Shown here in pieces: positions 1 to 6,578 of a stretch of DNA of 6,810 nt. Below the pieces are notes generated by a model. The model ran no database searches. It was not told the origin of the DNA and saw only the letters and a program-made list of their open reading frames with translations. Position 1 is the stretch's first letter. Each line of letters opens with the position of its first letter. The stretch comes from a bacterium UBA4637 (GTDB taxonomy: Bacteria; Bacteroidota; Bacteroidia; Bacteroidales; Bacteroidaceae): positions 1 to 6,810 of the forward strand of contig DHMR01000060.1 of assembly GCA_002405875.1 (NCBI GenBank), in the 5' to 3' direction. A program made the position numbers and the translations under genes.

Positions 1-70
1 CAAAGTAAGAGGTGCCCCAACCGTTGATGTTGTAGAGCTCCTTCGAGTCTTCAATGGTCCATTTCTTCAT
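1..70 (-). CDS. speA: Biosynthetic arginine decarboxylase, N-terminal fragment
   Basis: Only the first 23 codons are present; the gene continues beyond the left edge. The reverse complement from the ATG at 70 reads MKKWTIEDSKELYN followed by INGWGTSYF. This matches the conserved N-terminus of the PLP-dependent biosynthetic arginine decarboxylases (SpeA), where the segment ELYNIxGWGTSYF is typical of the Bacteroidales proteins. SpeA converts arginine to agmatine, the first step of a route to putrescine and spermidine, in the cytoplasm. It lies 114 bp downstream of aroK on the same strand, an order (topA, aroK, speA) that I recall from Bacteroides genomes. The sequence before the start is A-rich (AGAACAGAAA) with no Shine-Dalgarno site. 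The PLP lysine and other catalytic residues are outside the window, so identity rests on this short N-terminal match. Confidence 0.85.
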   Translation of the reverse strand, partial: MKKWTIEDSKELYNINGWGTSYF

Positions 71-133
71 TTTCTGTTCTGGTCTTGCTTATTAGTCTGT
101 GTTATAATTAATATTGTATATCTATATGATATG

Positions 134-174
134 AGCCAAAGGTGAGTAGTTGTTGTGGCTACTTGCCTTTGGCT
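134..174 (-). repeat. Imperfect inverted repeat (hairpin) between aroK and speA
   Basis: The arms are 134-149 (AGCCAAAGGTGAGTAG) and 159-174 (CTACTTGCCTTTGGCT), with a 9-nt loop. In minus-strand RNA the stem is 9 bp, a 2x2 mismatch, then 5 bp. In plus-strand RNA the two mismatches become G-U wobbles, giving a continuous 16-bp stem. It begins 10 nt after the aroK stop codon, where a terminator or processing hairpin would sit. No U-tract follows on the minus strand (the next bases are CATATCATATAG), so a canonical rho-independent terminator is not supported. One arm also contains CACCTTTG (144-137, minus), one mismatch from the Bacteroidetes -7 consensus TAnnTTTG, which could serve speA. I see nothing else in the 71-184 gap. 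Possible roles are partial termination, mRNA processing or stability, or overlap with a speA promoter. Confidence 0.5.
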
Positions 175-184
175 TTATGCTTTC

Positions 185-712
185 CTATACATTGAGCAAG
201 TTTCGTACTTGCTTCACGGTATGGTTTATCTTGTCGAAGTTATCCATCACATTGATGTCGATGATGTGCTTTGCCTTCTCGTAGAAGGGCTCACGCTGCT
301 TGAGCTGTTCTTTGATGAAGACTTGCACTTCTTCGGGTGTTTTGTTGAGCAGCAGCGGTCTTACCCCCTTGCCCATCTTCAGGTGGGCATAGAGTGTTTC
401 TGGCGATGCCTTCAGATAGACGGTCTCTCCCAGTTGGTTCATGTAGTCCATGTTGTCGAAGAAGCAAGGAGTGCCTCCTCCGCAACTTACCACTACGTTC
501 TCAAACTCGGCTACCTCGTGGAGCATGTTGTGCTCTATCTGGCGGAAGCCATCCTCGCCCGATTCGTCGAAGATTTGCTTCACGGTTTTGTGCATACGGC
601 TCTCAATATACCAGTCGAGGTCGTAGAACATCACGCCCAATTCCTTGGCAAGGGCTTTGCCGACAGTGGTCTTGCCGGCTCCCATGTATCCTATGATGAT
701 GATTGACTTCAT
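185..712 (-). CDS. aroK: Shikimate kinase
   Basis: A 175-residue protein of normal length for a monofunctional shikimate kinase, which phosphorylates shikimate to shikimate 3-phosphate with ATP in the cytoplasmic chorismate pathway. The Walker A P-loop is at residues 8-15 (GYMGAGKT). A D-x-D pair (D31, D33) follows, as expected for magnesium and shikimate binding. R57 lies in the FRQIE segment, and the glycine triplet 78-80 (CGGGT) is the shikimate-binding Walker-B-like loop. R118 (GVRPLL) lies in the LID, and R140 in QREPFYEKA is the conserved C-terminal arginine. The chosen start places the P-loop at the usual distance from the N-terminus and is preceded by the A-rich sequence AAAAGAAA. The gene lies 58 bp downstream of topA on the same strand and I see no good -7 element in that gap, so co-transcription with topA is likely. 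No anomaly is visible. Confidence 0.97.
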   Translation of the reverse strand: MKSIIIIGYMGAGKTTVGKALAKELGVMFYDLDWYIESRMHKTVKQIFDESGEDGFRQIEHNMLHEVAEFENVVVSCGGGTPCFFDNMDYMNQLGETVYLKASPETLYAHLKMGKGVRPLLLNKTPEEVQVFIKEQLKQREPFYEKAKHIIDINVMDNFDKINHTVKQVRNLLNV

Positions 713-770
713 TTTCTTTTATATACTTGTTACTTGATGATTCAAGATGCTTGTCCAACTGCGTTGTGGC

Positions 771-3098
771 TTACTTCTTTCGGCCTCTAGCCTTTGGCTC
801 TGGTGCTTCTTTCACGATGGTCATGCACTCGTCGTAAGTAAGAGCTTCCACATTCTCCTGCTTGTTCTTAGGGATGCGATAGTTCTTTCCGTCGTAAGCT
901 ATGTAAGGACCGTAGCGACCGTTCAAAAGTTCCATCTTGCTGTCTTCCTCGAAGGTCTTGATGTGACGCTTCTGCTCTGCTTGACGCTTCTCGTTGATCA
1001 ACTCTATGGCCTTGTCCAAGGTGATGCTCATCGGGTCTTCGTCCTTCGGGATGGATACATACTTGCGGTTGTGGAGAACGTATGGACCAAATCTTCCGGC
1101 ACCGATTGTTACAGGAGAGCCCTCATACTCGCCTACCTCGCGTGGCAACTTGAACAGTTCTAGAGCCTCTTCTAGCGTAATGGTCTCGATGCTCTTGTCT
1201 GAAGGCATTTGTGCAAACTGAGGCTTGTCCTTGTCTTCGGCCGTACCTATCTGCACGACAGGACCGAAGCGACCTATCTTCACGAATACCGGCTTGCCTG
1301 TCTTAGGGTCTTTACCGAGCTCGCGTTCGCCGGCCTTATGCTCGCTGCGAGCGTTCATCACTTCTTTTACCTCAGGTTCGAATCCCTTGTCAAACTGCTT
1401 CATCCACTTGATCCAGTCGGTCTTGCCTTCGGCAATGTCATCGAACTTCTGCTCTACGTTGGCAGTGAAGTTATAGTCCATGATGTTTGGGAAATTCTCC
1501 ATCAAGAAATCGTTTACCACAGTACCGATGTCGGTAGGTAAGAGCTTGCCTTTTTCTGAGCCAGCCATTTCCTTCTTTATTTTCTGGGTAATCTTGATGC
1601 CCTTCAGTGAGTCTACGGTGAAAGAGCGCTCTTCGCCGCTCTTGTCGCCTTTGACAACATATTCACGTTGTTGGATGGTGCTGATGGTAGGTGCGTAGGT
1701 TGAAGGACGACCGATACCCAAGTCTTCCAGTTTCTTTACGAGGCTGGCCTCGGTGTATCGAGCAGGTGCCTGCGAGAACCTTTCTGTGGCGATGATTTCT
1801 CGACGCTGTAATTCGTCACCCTCCTTCATCGCTGGCAGGATATGTGTTGCGTCCTCGTTGTTCTCTTCATCGTCAGTAGACTCGCGGTAAACCTTGATGA
1901 AACCATCGAAAGCTACAACTTCTCCGCTGGCAATGAATTTTTCTCCAGTATTGTCGAGGTTGATGGTGATGGTGGTCTTCTCTATCTGTGCGTCGGCCAT
2001 CTGTGAGGCGATGGTGCGCTTCCAGATGAGTTCATAGAGACGCTTTTCCTGGCTAGTGCCTTCTATCGTGGTAGCACTCATGTATGTAGGACGTATAGCC
2101 TCGTGTGCTTCCTGTGCGCCCTTGGAGTGAGTGTGGTAAGCACGAGGGTGGCTATACTCGCTGCCATATACCTTGACGATTTCGTCTTTGCTTGCATTGG
2201 TGCAGAGAGAGGAGAGGTTTACACTGTCGGTTCGCATGTAGGTGATACGTCCGCTCTCGTAGAGGCGCTGGGCAATCATCATGGTCTGTACTACCGTGAA
2301 ACCGAGCTTGCGGGCAGCTTCCTGCTGGAGAGTAGAAGTGGTGAATGGTGGCGCAGGTGTGCGCTTCAAAGGCTTCTTGCTCACAGCCTCTACTGTAAAT
2401 TTCGCATCCTTGCATTTCTCAAGGAAGGCTTCTACCTCCTCATGGGTCTTGAATCGCTGGTCTAGTTCTGCCTTCACTTCCGACGCATTGCCCTCGTTGC
2501 TTATCAAGACGAAGATGGCGGTGATGCGATAGTAGGGTTCACACTCGAACTTTTGGATTTCTCGCTCGCGCTCCACAATCAGCCGAACGGCAACACTCTG
2601 TACACGGCCGGCTGAGAGGGCTGGCTTCACCTTGCGCCAAAGCACAGGAGAAAGTTTGAAACCCACCAGACGGTCGAGCACACGACGAGCCTGCTGGGCA
2701 TTCACTAAGTTCATGTCCAGATGGCGTGGATGCTCTATGGCGTCAAGGATGGCTGGCTTGGTAATCTCATGGAAGACGATGCGGCTTGTCTTCGCCTCAT
2801 CCAAACCAAGTACTTCGCAAAGGTGCCAGCTAATGGCTTCTCCCTCGCGATCCTCATCGGATGCCAACCAAATCTTCTTGGCTTTCTTCGCTGTTGACTT
2901 CAGTTCAGTAACGAGTTTTTTCTTTTCCTCTGGAATCTCGTAATCGGGTTCCATGGTCTTCTCGTTTATACTAAGTTCCTTTTTCTTCAGGTCACGAATA
3001 TGACCGTAAGAAGACATCACTTTATAGTCTTTACCTAAAAACTCTTCGATTTTCTTAGCCTTTGCAGGGCTCTCGACGATAACTAAATTTTCTTGCAT
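771..3098 (-). CDS. topA: DNA topoisomerase I (type IA), omega protein
   Basis: A 775-residue type IA topoisomerase that relaxes negative supercoils by transient single-strand cleavage. The N-terminal TOPRIM domain begins VIVESPAKAKKI (E9 and K13 match the catalytic positions of E. coli TopA) and carries the acidic triad D81, D83, E85 in LASDEDREGEA. The nucleophilic tyrosine is Y287 in SGRITYMRTDSVNLS, with R289 and D291 in the usual places. AHEAIRPT (331-338) and GIGRPSTYAPTI (461-472) are further signature segments. The C-terminus has no Cys4 zinc ribbons. Instead it has repeats of the Toprim C-terminal type, seen as KIGRFGPVVQIG (607-618), GAGRFGPYVLHNRKYVSIPK (666-685) and NGRYGPYIAYDGKNYRIPK (726-744). 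It ends in a basic tail, KARGRKK. This zinc-free layout is common outside the gammaproteobacteria. The start gives VIVESPAK at residue 6, the normal spacing. A promoter-like element lies in the gap upstream. Confidence 0.98.
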   Translation of the reverse strand: MQENLVIVESPAKAKKIEEFLGKDYKVMSSYGHIRDLKKKELSINEKTMEPDYEIPEEKKKLVTELKSTAKKAKKIWLASDEDREGEAISWHLCEVLGLDEAKTSRIVFHEITKPAILDAIEHPRHLDMNLVNAQQARRVLDRLVGFKLSPVLWRKVKPALSAGRVQSVAVRLIVEREREIQKFECEPYYRITAIFVLISNEGNASEVKAELDQRFKTHEEVEAFLEKCKDAKFTVEAVSKKPLKRTPAPPFTTSTLQQEAARKLGFTVVQTMMIAQRLYESGRITYMRTDSVNLSSLCTNASKDEIVKVYGSEYSHPRAYHTHSKGAQEAHEAIRPTYMSATTIEGTSQEKRLYELIWKRTIASQMADAQIEKTTITINLDNTGEKFIASGEVVAFDGFIKVYRESTDDEENNEDATHILPAMKEGDELQRREIIATERFSQAPARYTEASLVKKLEDLGIGRPSTYAPTISTIQQREYVVKGDKSGEERSFTVDSLKGIKITQKIKKEMAGSEKGKLLPTDIGTVVNDFLMENFPNIMDYNFTANVEQKFDDIAEGKTDWIKWMKQFDKGFEPEVKEVMNARSEHKAGERELGKDPKTGKPVFVKIGRFGPVVQIGTAEDKDKPQFAQMPSDKSIETITLEEALELFKLPREVGEYEGSPVTIGAGRFGPYVLHNRKYVSIPKDEDPMSITLDKAIELINEKRQAEQKRHIKTFEEDSKMELLNGRYGPYIAYDGKNYRIPKNKQENVEALTYDECMTIVKEAPEPKARGRKK

Positions 3099-3127
3099 AA
3101 GCTTCTACACAATTTCTTTTCGGTTGG

Positions 3128-3135
3128 CAAAAGTA
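3128..3135 (-). promoter_or_regulatory. Putative -7 promoter element for topA
   Basis: The minus strand reads TACTTTTG, a full match to the Bacteroidetes primary sigma -7 consensus TAnnTTTG. It lies 29 bp upstream of the topA start, in the 61-bp gap after the Nudix gene. Initiation shortly downstream would give a leader of roughly 20-25 nt. I could not find a convincing -33 TTTG at the expected spacing, so this is a consensus match only. It would let topA and downstream aroK be expressed independently of the three upstream genes. Confidence 0.45.
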
Positions 3136-3159
3136 AATAAACTTTTCGCTTATACCTTA

Positions 3160-3699
3160 TTATATGGTGTTTTTTTTGTCTTTTTTAACAAGAAAACGCC
3201 TTACACCGTTATTGATGGATTGTAATCCGAAGTCTTCTGGGTGAAGCTCGGAGAGCGGAATCCAATAGTATTCAGCAGCGTCATCCATGGCTTCGACATG
3301 GGATAAGTCTTTGACTTTCACGCGATAGAACATATCTAGGGTGTGAACCAGAAAACCTGAGTAGAGATAGAGATTGGGAATGCTGAACAGATAAGTCACT
3401 TCTGTGGCTTCCAAGCCTGTCTCTTCTTTTACTTCTCTGCTGACGCCTTCCTCGCCAGTCTCGTCCATGTCTACAAAACCGCCAGGCAAGTCGAGCGTGC
3501 CTTTGGCTGGTTCGTTCTTACGGCGTACTACCAGCAACTCACCTTTCTCGTTTTGGATGAAGGCTACGGTTGCACTGCTGGGGTTGGCATAATAAGTGAA
3601 CCCGCATGTGGAACACTTCTTACTTTTGAAATTGTTGATTTCAAAGTGATGTGAGCCACATGCGGGACAATACTTGAATTTATCTAATACGTGAGCCAT
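3160..3699 (-). CDS. Nudix hydrolase with N-terminal zinc ribbon
   Basis: A 179-residue cytoplasmic enzyme predicted to hydrolyse a nucleoside diphosphate linked to another moiety. The N-terminus has a Cys4 zinc ribbon (C11, C14 in CPACG; C29, C32 in CSTCG). The Nudix domain follows from about residue 40. The Nudix box runs from G74 to L96 and is intact: G74, E80, then REVKEETGL (88-96), fitting Gx5Ex7REUxEExGU. The zinc ribbon resembles that of NADH pyrophosphatase NudC. However, the NudC signature SQPWPFPxS after the Nudix box is absent (this stretch reads YLFSIPNLYLYSGF), so NAD(H) specificity is not supported and the substrate is unknown. I chose the ATG at 3699 because it starts MAHVLDKFKYCPACG. 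The in-frame ATG 90 bp further upstream would add 30 residues encoded inside the esterase gene. The gap to the esterase stop is only 8 nt, implying translational coupling. Confidence 0.93.
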   Translation of the reverse strand: MAHVLDKFKYCPACGSHHFEINNFKSKKCSTCGFTYYANPSSATVAFIQNEKGELLVVRRKNEPAKGTLDLPGGFVDMDETGEEGVSREVKEETGLEATEVTYLFSIPNLYLYSGFLVHTLDMFYRVKVKDLSHVEAMDDAAEYYWIPLSELHPEDFGLQSINNGVRRFLVKKDKKNTI

Positions 3700-3707
3700 A
3701 TTATATC

Positions 3708-5162
3708 TTACCAATTGTCTGTTCTGAATGGGAAGAGGGGCAGACCGCCTGCGTTCGCCATGTTGCCGAGCTGGAAGTTGCGGAAGCAATAGCGCAGTGC
3801 CACTGGTTTCTTGACCTCAGGGCTGGTTACGACGATACACTCGTTCCAAGGGTCGCTGCCTGGCTGCCAAAAATGCTTGGCGGTTGCCGGATGGAACACT
3901 TTGTCTTCTCCTGCTACCTCGAATCCCTGAATGTCCTCAAAACGGTTGTAGGCTCCGTAAGTGTTGTCGAAGTGAACCTTGACGGTGTCGCCCACAATCT
4001 TCATTTCCTTGAAGGTCATGCTCTCTGAGAAGAGTCCTTTCATGCCATAGGTCTTGCTGAGGGCTTGCAAGGCAAGTCGCTCGCCTACAGGCTGCTTTTG
4101 GCAAGGGTGGATTTGCTCTTTCTCGTATGGATAAACCAAATCTTCTGTGCAGATGATGCCGCTGTTAGGGATTATCTTAGCTGCATTGAACTGCTGCTCA
4201 CGGAGCCTTGGACCCCAGTCGCCATTGACATCTCCATTATGGTAAGGTGCTATCTGTACGAAGTAGAAAGGCAGTTCGCCCTGCTTGAAGTCTCTGCGCC
4301 ATTGTGCCACGAGGTCGGCTAGGCGCTTGGTGTACTGACCTGCTGGGTCGCCAACATTGGAACAGCCTTGGTAGAAGATGATTCCTTTCACGCTATAGTT
4401 GAGGATAGGGTGGAAGGTGCCGTTGCCCCAAAGGAGAGGGTAGAGATAATCATATCCAAACTTTGGATTCTTTGACATCTTGGCTGAATCAAGTTCTTCC
4501 TTGGTGTTCTTCTTCAGATAGTCACGGTCGAGCCAGCTTTCCACACGGCTTCCGCCCTTGTTTGCCATCACCAGTCCTACTGGCACGTCCAATGCCTTGT
4601 TGACTACTTGGGCAAAGAAATATCCTGTGGCTGATGCGTCGCCCACGGTCTCTGGATTGATTACCTTCCATTCGCAGTTGGCATCATCCAAAGGCTTGCT
4701 GCTCATCACGCTAGGTATCTTCACATAGTGCACGCCTTTGTAGTTGTTGGCTTCGAGCACCGCCTTGTTGTAACCTTGCACAGGGCAGTTGCCGAATCCC
4801 TTCACAGGCATCTCCATGTTGCTCTGTCCGGCGCAAACCCATACCTCTCCAGCCAGAATGTTGTTGAGGGTGGTCTTTTCGCCATCGTCGAACGTGATGG
4901 AGAGTGGTGCGTAGCTAGCCTTCGGTGTCTGCACCTTTACGGTCCACTTGCCATCCTTTCCGGTCTTGGCGGAGTACTTTTGGGAAGACCATGAGGTAGA
5001 TACCTCGACGTTTGTCCCAGGTTTGTCCCATCCCCAGAGGTTGGCTTCTGCGTTTTGTTGGATAATCATGTTGTCACTCAGAATGTGTGGCAACTTCACT
5101 TTGGCTTGTGCACCTGTGCAAACAAGTGCCAAGGCAGCCAATGCCCATGATTTCTTGTTCAT
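3708..5162 (-). CDS. Secreted sialate O-acetylesterase-like SGNH/SASA carbohydrate esterase
   Basis: A 484-residue exported enzyme of the sialate O-acetylesterase (SASA) superfamily, which removes O-acetyl groups from sialic acids or from plant or host glycans. Residues 1-20 form a type I signal peptide (MNKKS, a hydrophobic core, then GAQA with cleavage before KVKLPH). An N-terminal beta-rich region precedes block I, WVCAGQSNMEMPV (108-120), with nucleophile S114. NKGGSRVESWL (201-211), FYQGCSNV (263-270) and the histidine motif IHPCQKQPVGERLAL (351-365, H352) complete the usual blocks. Two positions differ from the textbook motif: QGCSN has C267 where QGESN is common, and the acid three residues before H352 is E349 rather than Asp. 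I chose the start at 5162 because it opens the signal peptide and follows an A8 run. The longer in-frame start at 5216 lies inside an inverted repeat. The actual substrate is not determinable here, and no glycoside hydrolase or SusC/D neighbour points to a glycan. Confidence 0.92.
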   Translation of the reverse strand: MNKKSWALAALALVCTGAQAKVKLPHILSDNMIIQQNAEANLWGWDKPGTNVEVSTSWSSQKYSAKTGKDGKWTVKVQTPKASYAPLSITFDDGEKTTLNNILAGEVWVCAGQSNMEMPVKGFGNCPVQGYNKAVLEANNYKGVHYVKIPSVMSSKPLDDANCEWKVINPETVGDASATGYFFAQVVNKALDVPVGLVMANKGGSRVESWLDRDYLKKNTKEELDSAKMSKNPKFGYDYLYPLLWGNGTFHPILNYSVKGIIFYQGCSNVGDPAGQYTKRLADLVAQWRRDFKQGELPFYFVQIAPYHNGDVNGDWGPRLREQQFNAAKIIPNSGIICTEDLVYPYEKEQIHPCQKQPVGERLALQALSKTYGMKGLFSESMTFKEMKIVGDTVKVHFDNTYGAYNRFEDIQGFEVAGEDKVFHPATAKHFWQPGSDPWNECIVVTSPEVKKPVALRYCFRNFQLGNMANAGGLPLFPFRTDNW

Positions 5163-5189
5163 TTTTTTTAGTGTATTAAGTTTATATTT

Positions 5190-5220
5190 AGTAATGAGAA
5201 ATGGGTCATTTCTCATTACT
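5190..5220. repeat. Perfect 14-bp inverted repeat in the lipoprotein-esterase gap
   Basis: The arms are AGTAATGAGAAATG (5190-5203) and CATTTCTCATTACT (5207-5220), exact reverse complements around a 3-nt centre. The structure fills nearly half of the 65-bp gap, starting 7 nt after the lipoprotein stop and ending 27 nt before the esterase start. In minus-strand RNA no U-tract follows (AAATATAAAC comes next), so it is not a typical intrinsic terminator. On the plus strand it is followed by GTTTTGCTTA, only a weak T-run. It could be a processing or stability hairpin that uncouples expression of the two genes, a protein-binding operator, or a copy of a dispersed palindromic repeat. I see no -7 promoter match in the rest of the gap, so the esterase probably depends on read-through. 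Confidence 0.75.
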
Positions 5221-5227
5221 GTTTTGC

Positions 5228-6406
5228 TTACAATAAGTTTTTAATGGCAGCGTCGATATCCTTGATCTGTGCGTCGCGAGCCTGCAGGGTGTTGCTGCGG
5301 TCGATGAGGAAGAAGGTAGGGATACTCTGCACATTGTAGAGCTGGAGACTCTGACCCTGGATGCCGTTCTCATCGCGTACGCAAATCCATGGCAGTGCGG
5401 CAGTTGATGTCTTCCAGAAATGCTCGTCAGGGTCTACGGATACTTGGTAGATTTCCAATCCAGCTGCGTGGTATTTGTTGTAGAGCTCGCGCAGCATCAT
5501 GATGCGCTTGGTGCTCTCGCTGCTGGCGAAGAGGTGGAAATCAAGCAATACGACCTTGCCCTTGAGGTCGGAGAGTCGGCGGGTGATGCCCTTGTTGTCT
5601 TGTAGGGCAAGCTCGATGCAGCCGTTCACGCTCACCTTGCTGGCGTCAATCTTCTGCTCGGCCACTTGGTTCTCCATGATGCGGATATCCTTCATGCCCT
5701 GGATGGCGATGTTGTGGAGGTTCTTGCCTCGTTCGGCGCCAGGGTAGTAAGTGTCCCAGCTCGTGGCAACGGCGGCAAACACCTTTACGTCTTCCTTGCT
5801 GTTGCGAGGGTTGAAGATAAGGCTGTTCATGTTGCCCAACTGGACAGTTTGGAAGAGGGCATAGTAAGAGTATGCCTTCATTGGAGCCTTAAAGATATAG
5901 TTGGTCTTGATGTCTTGCTTGTAGGCTTCGAGCATGCGAGCCACGATGACATTGGCAGAGTCTACGCCGATGTTAGGGTTCTTCACGATGCCGTTGATGT
6001 TGTTCTGTAGATTCATTTGCTTGAGCGACAGCTCCTTGATTTTGCTACAGTTCTCAGAACCATCCACCTCATATTTGTAGCTCATCTGTGGATAGGCGGC
6101 CTTTACGGTGACGGTCTCGGTAGAGTCGATGCTGAGGTTGATGCTTTGGTTGGCGATGCGCAGACGATAGAACTCTGGCGTGATGGAGTCCATGGCGTTC
6201 TCGTCGAATACGAAGGCACCGTCCTCGCCCAGTTTCACAGAGTCAATCTTCACCGGTCCGTTCAGGCTGATGTTCTCCAGGTAGAGCATGGAGTCCTTGG
6301 CATCGGTGATGTTGCCGTTGATGTGGAATTTCTTGTTGTTGCAAGAAGTGAAAGCCAGCGCAGCTACCATAATCACTGCCACTGAAAAGAATCTAGATAT
6401 CTTCAT
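5228..6406 (-). CDS. DUF4369-like lipoprotein with a thioredoxin fold lacking CXXC
   Basis: A 392-residue predicted lipoprotein. The signal peptide ends in the lipobox-like LAFTSC with lipidated C22. The following NNKKF lacks the acidic surface-export signal seen in many Bacteroidetes lipoproteins, so a periplasm-facing location is favoured. Residues about 27-115 (FHINGNITDAKDSMLYL onward) look like the DUF4369 beta domain found before many Bacteroidales TlpA-like proteins. A helical middle region leads to a thioredoxin/AhpC-TSA-like domain from about 258. There, LKGKVVLLDF (281-290), GLEIYQVSVDPDEHFW (316-331) and the cis-proline loop QSIPTFFLID (360-369, P363) are clear. Where the redox-active WCxxC should follow VLLDF, the sequence reads HLFASSESTKR, so disulfide reductase activity is not expected. 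One cysteine, C342 in PWICVRD, remains in the fold. The true role is unknown; a structural or binding function is my inference. It diverges from pnp. Confidence 0.85.
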   Translation of the reverse strand: MKISRFFSVAVIMVAALAFTSCNNKKFHINGNITDAKDSMLYLENISLNGPVKIDSVKLGEDGAFVFDENAMDSITPEFYRLRIANQSINLSIDSTETVTVKAAYPQMSYKYEVDGSENCSKIKELSLKQMNLQNNINGIVKNPNIGVDSANVIVARMLEAYKQDIKTNYIFKAPMKAYSYYALFQTVQLGNMNSLIFNPRNSKEDVKVFAAVATSWDTYYPGAERGKNLHNIAIQGMKDIRIMENQVAEQKIDASKVSVNGCIELALQDNKGITRRLSDLKGKVVLLDFHLFASSESTKRIMMLRELYNKYHAAGLEIYQVSVDPDEHFWKTSTAALPWICVRDENGIQGQSLQLYNVQSIPTFFLIDRSNTLQARDAQIKDIDAAIKNLL

Positions 6407-6437
6407 GAATTTTAATATTTTGCAAAATTATCGACTG

Positions 6438-6445
6438 CAAAGGTA
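6438..6445 (-). promoter_or_regulatory. Putative -7 promoter element for the lipoprotein operon
   Basis: The minus strand reads TACCTTTG, followed by C, a full match to the Bacteroidetes -7 consensus TAnnTTTG. It lies 31 bp upstream of the lipoprotein start. A second full match, TAATTTTG, occurs 7 bp closer to the gene (6430-6423) and could be an alternative, though it would leave almost no leader. No clear -33 TTTG is present at the expected spacing. The element would drive the lipoprotein and, by read-through, the esterase and Nudix genes. Confidence 0.55.
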
Positions 6446-6542
6446 GCAATAAAATTGTGAATAATGCATCTTAGATAGATAAATAATTTGAAAATGTTGA
6501 AAATTGTTGCCCATTTATTCGTTTATTAATAATTAAAGAAGG

Positions 6543-6550
6543 TATCTTTG
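6543..6550 (+). promoter_or_regulatory. Putative -7 promoter element for pnp
   Basis: TATCTTTG, followed by CAGC, fully matches the Bacteroidetes -7 consensus TAnnTTTG and lies 51 bp upstream of the pnp ATG. The upstream stretch is very AT-rich and includes the palindrome TTATTAATAA (6523-6532). The best -33 candidate is a weak TTCG at 6518-6521, 21 bp away. Initiation would fall near 6556-6558, giving a leader of about 45 nt. Its counterpart for the lipoprotein operon faces the other way about 100 bp to the left. The remaining intergenic sequence between them holds nothing I can name beyond AT-rich DNA. Confidence 0.6.
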
Positions 6551-6557
6551 CAGCGTT

Positions 6558-6578
6558 TTAGATATTAGATGTTAGACA
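6558..6578 (+). repeat. Three tandem heptamers in the pnp leader
   Basis: TTAGATA, TTAGATG and TTAGACA lie end to end with a 7-bp period, immediately downstream of the predicted pnp promoter. A further TTAGATG occurs at 6598-6604, spanning the pnp start codon. With its preceding A it repeats ATTAGATG (6564-6571) exactly 33 bp away. The array may be a binding site for a regulator of pnp or of its mRNA, or chance repetition in AT-rich DNA. Confidence 0.4.

Noticed and set aside
103..108. TATAAT-like hexamer on the plus strand
   Set aside because: Bacteroidetes do not use the E. coli -10, the orientation is opposite to speA, and no plus-strand gene follows.
155..706. Long plus-strand open frame over aroK
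   Set aside because: It is antisense to a clear shikimate kinase with all motifs intact and its product has no recognisable domain.
747..2943. Several plus-strand frames and an alternative minus frame across topA
   Set aside because: All lie within the coding frame of a full-length topoisomerase I and show no family features or start signals.
3700..3789. 30-residue N-terminal extension of the Nudix protein
   Set aside because: It would be encoded inside the esterase gene, and the next ATG gives the normal zinc-ribbon start.
5163..5216. 18-residue N-terminal extension of the esterase
   Set aside because: Part of it is the translated inverted repeat, and it would bury the signal peptide that begins at 5162.
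5190..5220. Canonical rho-independent terminator reading of the inverted repeat
   Set aside because: The stem is AT-rich and is not followed by a U-tract on the minus strand; kept only as an inverted repeat of unknown role.
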